Below are positions 60,155 through 64,000 of a stretch of 64,000 nucleotides of DNA, piece by piece. The notes below the pieces were generated by a model. That model was not told the DNA's origin. It made no database searches and worked only from the letters and a program-made list of their open reading frames with translations. Origin of the DNA: Streptomyces sp. Tue 6430 (GTDB lineage Bacteria > Actinomycetota > Actinomycetes > Streptomycetales > Streptomycetaceae); the NCBI GenBank assembly GCA_021568835.1, contig JAKGSH010000010.1:1054001-1118000 (forward strand), written 5' to 3'. The first letter of the stretch is position 1. Every line of letters begins with the position of its first letter. Position numbers and translations under genes: made by a program.

Positions 60155-60877
60155 TCACGACGTGGCCTCCAGGGCTTCTTCCAGGGTGAACGCCTTCGCG
60201 TAGAGCGCCTTCCCGACGATGGCGCCCTCCACACCGAGGGGGACCAGTCCCGCGATGGCGCGCAGGTCGTCGAGGGAGGACACTCCGCCGGAGGCGACGA
60301 CCGGGCGGTCCGTCGCGGCGCACACGGTGCGCAGCAGCTCCAGGTTGGGGCCCTGGAGGGTGCCGTCCTTGGCGATGTCGGTGACGACGTACCGCGCGCA
60401 GCCCTCCTTGTTCAGGCGCTCCAGCGTCTCGTAGAGGTCGCCGCCGTCGCGGGTCCAGCCGCGGCCGCGCAGGGTGGTGCCGCGGACGTCGAGGCCGACG
60501 GCGATCTTGTCGCCGTGCTCGGCGATGACCTTGGCGACCCACTCGGGGGTCTCCAGGGCGGCCGTGCCCAGGTTGACGCGGGTGCAGCCGGTGGCGAGGG
60601 CGGCGGCGAGGGTGTCGTCGTCGCGGATGCCGCCGGACAGCTCCACCTTGATGTCCATGGCGCCCGCGACCTCGGCGATCAGCGCGCGGTTGTCGCCGGT
60701 GCCGAACGCGGCGTCGAGGTCGACCAGGTGCAGCCACTCGGCGCCCGAGCGCTGCCAGGCGAGGGCGGCCTCCAGGGGCGAACCGTAAGAAGTTTCCGTC
60801 CCCGACTCGCCGTGCACGAGCCGGACGGCCTGGCCGTCGCGGACGTCGACGGCGGGGAGGAGTTCGAGCTTGCTCAC
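60155..60877 (-). CDS. priA: Bifunctional HisA/TrpF phosphoribosyl isomerase
   Basis: 240 aa from GTG 60877, overlapping hisH (GTGA). A (beta/alpha)8 barrel with [18 protein letters not shown] (Asp11-type acid), [33 protein letters not shown] and [12 protein letters not shown] (second catalytic Asp). In Streptomyces this enzyme, PriA, isomerises both ProFAR for His and PRA for Trp. That fits the lack of a separate trpF here. The assignment is by family and by the order hisH-priA-ridA-hisF. Confidence 0.96.
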   Translation of the reverse strand: MSKLELLPAVDVRDGQAVRLVHGESGTETSYGSPLEAALAWQRSGAEWLHLVDLDAAFGTGDNRALIAEVAGAMDIKVELSGGIRDDDTLAAALATGCTRVNLGTAALETPEWVAKVIAEHGDKIAVGLDVRGTTLRGRGWTRDGGDLYETLERLNKEGCARYVVTDIAKDGTLQGPNLELLRTVCAATDRPVVASGGVSSLDDLRAIAGLVPLGVEGAIVGKALYAKAFTLEEALEATS

Positions 60878-61518
60878 AGGGTTCCGATCCAGTTGGTGAG
60901 GAGCTGGGCTCCGGCGTCGCCGGACTTCTCGGGGTGGAACTGGGTGGCCCACAGCGGGCCGTTCTCCACGGCGGCCACGAACGGCTCGCCGTGCGTCGAC
61001 CAGGTCACCCTGGGCGCCCGCATGGTGGGGTTGTGCTCGTCGAAGGACCAGTCCTGGACGGCGTAGGAGTGCACGAAGTAGAAGCGCGCGTCCGCGTCCA
61101 GGCCGGCGAACAGCTCGGAGTCGGCCGGGGCGTCCACGGTGTTCCAGCCCATGTGGGGCACGATCTCGGCCCGGAGCGGCTCGACCGCGCCGGGCCACTC
61201 GTCGAGGCCCTCGGTCTCCACGCCGTGCTCGATGCCGCGGGCGAACAGGATCTGCATGCCGACGCAGATGCCCATCACCGGGCGGCCGCCGGACAGCCGG
61301 CGGCCGATGATCCAGTCGCCGCGGGCCTCGCGCAGGCCCTTCATGCAGGCGGCGAAGGCGCCGACGCCCGGCACCAGCAGCCCGTCGGCGTTCATCGCCG
61401 TGTCGAAGTCGCGGGTGATCTCGACGTCGGCCCCGGTGCGCGCGAGGGCGCGCTCGGCGGAGCGGACGTTGCCGAAGCCGTAGTCGAAGACGACGACCTT
61501 CTTGGACGCGGTGCTCAA
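60874..61518 (-). CDS. hisH: Imidazole glycerol phosphate synthase, glutaminase subunit
   Basis: 214 aa from TTG 61518. This start has GGAGG seven bases upstream and overlaps the previous stop as TTGA; GTG 61524 touches the ribosome site directly and is less likely. Class I glutamine amidotransferase with [16 protein letters not shown], the nucleophile Cys in [10 protein letters not shown], and His/Glu in QFHPEKSG. Supplies ammonia to HisF. Confidence 0.95.
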   Translation of the reverse strand: MSTASKKVVVFDYGFGNVRSAERALARTGADVEITRDFDTAMNADGLLVPGVGAFAACMKGLREARGDWIIGRRLSGGRPVMGICVGMQILFARGIEHGVETEGLDEWPGAVEPLRAEIVPHMGWNTVDAPADSELFAGLDADARFYFVHSYAVQDWSFDEHNPTMRAPRVTWSTHGEPFVAAVENGPLWATQFHPEKSGDAGAQLLTNWIGTL

Positions 61519-61679
61519 CTCCACACCTCCAGCCTCATCACTCCCGCGACGAGGCACATCGCGGCGCCGATGGAGAGCAGCACGATCAGGCTCCTCGGCA
61601 TGTCCTGCTTGACGAAGGAGTAGATGCCGCCGGCCAGGAAGAGGCCGACGACGATCAGGATGGTCGACAGGCCGGTCAC
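61515..61679 (-). CDS. Tiny two-helix membrane protein inside the his operon
   Basis: 54 aa from GTG 61679, overlapping the hisB stop (GTGA); its own stop overlaps the hisH start (TTGA). It has two hydrophobic helices, [20 protein letters not shown] and [19 protein letters not shown], joined by a short basic loop (KQDMPR). No family is known to me. The tight coupling on both sides and clean membrane pattern support a real gene of unknown role. Confidence 0.75.
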   Translation of the reverse strand: MTGLSTILIVVGLFLAGGIYSFVKQDMPRSLIVLLSIGAAMCLVAGVMRLEVWS

Positions 61680-62269
61680 AGCGCGCCCTTCGTGGAGGGG
61701 AGGATGCCGGCCGCGCGCGGGTCGCGCTCCGAGGCGTAGCGCAGGGCCCGGGCCAGCGCCTTGAACTGGCACTCCACGATGTGGTGCGCGTTGCGTCCGT
61801 AGGGCACGTGCACGTGCAGGGCGATCTGCGCCTGGGCGACGAAGGACTCCAGGATGTGCCGGGTCATCGTGGTGTCGTACTCGCCGATCATCGGCGCCAT
61901 GTTCTCGGGCTCGGTGTGCACGAGGTAGGGGCGGCCGGACAGGTCGACGGTCACCTGGGCGAGGGACTCGTCCAGCGGGACCGTGCAGTTGCCGAAGCGG
62001 TAGATGCCCACCTTGTCGCCGAGCGCCTGCCGGAAGGCGGCGCCGAGCGCGAGGGCGGTGTCCTCGATGGTGTGGTGGGAGTCGATGTGCAGGTCGCCGT
62101 CGGTCTTCACGGTCAGGTCGAACAGACCGTGCCGGCCGAGTTGGTCGAGCATGTGGTCGTAGAAGCCGACACCGGTCGCCACATCGACCTTGCCGGTGCC
62201 GTCGAGGTCGATCTCGACCAGGACGGACGTCTCCTTGGTCGTGCGCTCCACGCGTCCGACACGGCTCAT
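61676..62269 (-). CDS. hisB: Imidazoleglycerol-phosphate dehydratase
   Basis: 197 aa, ATG 62269, overlapping the hisC stop (ATGA). The monofunctional form, lacking a phosphatase domain. Metal-binding histidine motifs: [38 protein letters not shown] and the C-terminal [11 protein letters not shown]. Sixth step of His synthesis. Confidence 0.97.
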   Translation of the reverse strand: MSRVGRVERTTKETSVLVEIDLDGTGKVDVATGVGFYDHMLDQLGRHGLFDLTVKTDGDLHIDSHHTIEDTALALGAAFRQALGDKVGIYRFGNCTVPLDESLAQVTVDLSGRPYLVHTEPENMAPMIGEYDTTMTRHILESFVAQAQIALHVHVPYGRNAHHIVECQFKALARALRYASERDPRAAGILPSTKGAL

Positions 62270-63372
62270 GATCCCTGCTCCTTCTTGATCTCACGGACCG
62301 CGTCGAGGAACGCGTCGTTCTCTTCGGGGGTCCCGGCGGTGACCCGCAGCCATCCCGGTACGCCGTTGTCGCGGACCAGGACGCCCCGGTCGAGGATCCT
62401 GCGCCACATCGCGTGCGCGTCCTCGAACCGGCCGAACTGCACGAAGTTGGCGTCGGAGGCGGTCACCGCGTAGCCGAGCGCCGTCAGTTCGGCCACCAGA
62501 CGGTCCCGTTCCGCCTTGAGCTGCTCGACGTACTTCAGCAGCGTGCCGGTGTGCTCCAGGGCGGCCAGGGCGGTCGCCTGGGTGACGGCCGACAGGTGGT
62601 ACGGCAGCCGGACGAGCTGGACGGCGTCCACGACGGCCGGGTGGGCGGCGAGGTAGCCGAGGCGTAGTCCAGCCGCGCCGAAGGCCTTCGACATGGTCCG
62701 CGAGACGACGAGATTCGGCCGACCTTCGAGCAGCGGCAGCAGCGAGTCGCCGTGGCTGAACTCGACGTAGGCCTCGTCCACGATCACCATGGACGGCTTG
62801 GCGGCCTGCGCGGCCTCGTACAGCGCGAGGACGGTCGGGGCCGGGACGGCGGTGCCGGTGGGGTTGTTGGGGGTGGTGACGAAGACGACGTCGGGACGGT
62901 TCTCCGCGATGGCCTTCTCGGCGGCCGCCAGGTCGATGGTGAAGTCCTCGTTGCGCGGCCCGGAGATCCAGCCGGTGCCGGTGCCGCGCGCGATGAGGCC
63001 GTGCATCGAGTACGACGGCTCGAAACCGATCGCGGTGCGGCCCGGTCCGCCGAAGGTCTGGAGCAGTTGCTGGATGACCTCGTTGGAGCCGTTGGCGGCC
63101 CAGACGTTCGCCGGACCGACCTCGTAGCCGGAGGTGTCCGTCAGGTACGCGGCGAGCCGGGTGCGCAGCTCGACGGCGTCCCGGTCGGGGTAGCGGTTGA
63201 GGTCGCGGGCGGCCGCGCGGACGCGCTCGGCGATCCGCTCGACGAGCGCCTCGGGCAGCGGGTAGGGGTTCTCGTTGGTGTTCAGCCGTACCGGCACGTC
63301 CAACTGGGGCGCGCCGTAGGGGGACTTGCCGCGCAGCTCGTCCCGTACGGGGAGGTCGTCAATGCCGGTCAC
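62266..63372 (-). CDS. hisC: Histidinol-phosphate aminotransferase
   Basis: 368 aa from GTG 63372, overlapping the hisD stop (GTGA). A PLP-dependent class I/II aminotransferase: [44 protein letters not shown] and the PLP Lys in [17 protein letters not shown] (near residue 230). Transfers an amino group from glutamate to imidazole acetol phosphate. Confidence 0.97.
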   Translation of the reverse strand: MTGIDDLPVRDELRGKSPYGAPQLDVPVRLNTNENPYPLPEALVERIAERVRAAARDLNRYPDRDAVELRTRLAAYLTDTSGYEVGPANVWAANGSNEVIQQLLQTFGGPGRTAIGFEPSYSMHGLIARGTGTGWISGPRNEDFTIDLAAAEKAIAENRPDVVFVTTPNNPTGTAVPAPTVLALYEAAQAAKPSMVIVDEAYVEFSHGDSLLPLLEGRPNLVVSRTMSKAFGAAGLRLGYLAAHPAVVDAVQLVRLPYHLSAVTQATALAALEHTGTLLKYVEQLKAERDRLVAELTALGYAVTASDANFVQFGRFEDAHAMWRRILDRGVLVRDNGVPGWLRVTAGTPEENDAFLDAVREIKKEQGS

Positions 63373-64000
63373 TTGCCCTCGGGTACCTTCCAGTCGAACC
63401 GCGCCTTGATCGCCGCGCCGTGCGCGGGCAGGTCCTCCGCCTCCGCCAGCGTCACCACGTGGTGCGCGACGTCGGCCAGCGCGTCCTTCGTGTAGTCGAC
63501 GATGTGGATGCCGCGCAGGAAGGACTGGACGGAAAGGCCCGAGGAGTGGCAGGCGCAGCCGCCGGTGGGCAGGACGTGGTTGGACCCGGCGGCGTAGTCG
63601 CCGAGCGACACGGGCGCCCAGGGCCCGACGAAGATCGCGCCCGCGTTGCGCACCCGGTCGGCGACCGCGGCGGCGTCGGCCGTCTGGATCTCCAGGTGCT
63701 CGGCGCCGTAGGCGTCGACCACCCGCAGGCCCTCGTCGATGCCGTCGACGAGGACGATCGCGGACTGCCGCCCCTTCAGGGCCGGGACGATCCGGTCGTC
63801 GATGTGCTTGGTGGCCGCGACCTGCGGCTCCAGCTCCCGCTCGACCGCGTCCGCCAGCTCGGCGGAGTCGGTGACCAGGACGGCGGCGGCCAGCGGGTCG
63901 TGCTCGGCCTGGCTGATCAGGTCGGCGGCGACGTGGGCGGGGTCGGCGGTGGAGTCGGCCAGGACGGCGATCTCGGTCGGGCCCGCCTCGGCGTCGATGC
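63369..64000 (-). CDS. hisD: Histidinol dehydrogenase (5' end outside window)
   Basis: About 210 C-terminal residues are present, and the frame runs open to the window edge. Motifs: [54 protein letters not shown] and a C-terminal [12 protein letters not shown]. The conserved His (GSNHVLP) and zinc-site residues of the family lie here. It performs the last two oxidations of His synthesis and is the first his gene of the visible operon. Confidence 0.95.
   Translation of the reverse strand, partial: IDAEAGPTEIAVLADSTADPAHVAADLISQAEHDPLAAAVLVTDSAELADAVERELEPQVAATKHIDDRIVPALKGRQSAIVLVDGIDEGLRVVDAYGAEHLEIQTADAAAVADRVRNAGAIFVGPWAPVSLGDYAAGSNHVLPTGGCACHSSGLSVQSFLRGIHIVDYTKDALADVAHHVVTLAEAEDLPAHGAAIKARFDWKVPEGK

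Overview
The window is high-GC actinobacterial chromosome, almost certainly Streptomyces. The grounds are the extreme third-position GC, many GTG starts, a near absence of TTA codons, and gene content and order resembling the polA-livKHMGF-pdtaR-pyk-gltBD-trp-his core of S. coelicolor. That comparison is from memory; no search was run. It is core rather than accessory DNA: no phage, transposon, CRISPR array or biosynthetic cluster is visible.

Layout. 0-7.4 kb: a methyltransferase cut by the window edge, helicase hrpB, a secreted lytic transglycosylase, a DUF4184 membrane protein and a small unknown gene. 7.8-14.9 kb: polA, divergent from a molybdopterin oxidoreductase, then a thioesterase and two coupled exported proteins. 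15.2-20.9 kb: the branched-chain amino-acid ABC operon livK-H-M-G-F. 21.0-24.2 kb: the ANTAR regulator pdtaR, an odd CAA tRNA, a LAGLIDADG-type gene and pyruvate kinase. 24.3-33.0 kb: a SIMPL protein, a Tat-exported 5'-nucleotidase, aminopeptidase N, a response regulator, chorismate mutase, a zinc metallopeptidase and a vWA protein. 33.2-40.4 kb: glutamate synthase gltB-gltD with two GlnR-like boxes upstream, and a VIT-family transporter. 40.7-48.3 kb: an overlapping operon of four ADP-ribosylglycohydrolase-family genes, a small unknown gene, a CaiB/BaiF CoA-transferase and a CitE-like lyase. 48.4-64 kb: lgt, a DsbA-like protein and an interleaved tryptophan/histidine region (trpA, trpB, trpM, trpC, membrane proteins, trpE, hisI, then hisF, ridA, priA, hisH, a tiny membrane protein, hisB, hisC, hisD).

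The genes connect around nitrogen and aromatic metabolism. GltBD supplies glutamate, chorismate mutase and TrpE compete for chorismate, and PriA serves both the Trp and His pathways, which fits the absence of separate trpF and hisA here.

A major caution: 21 apparent frameshifts fall in 17 genes, including ones needed for prototrophy (gltB, trpE, hisF). Each is repaired by adding one G or C to a nearby G/C run, and each repaired gene has a length divisible by three. I read these as homopolymer undercalls in the assembly, not true pseudogenes, and annotate the genes as intact but interrupted in this sequence.
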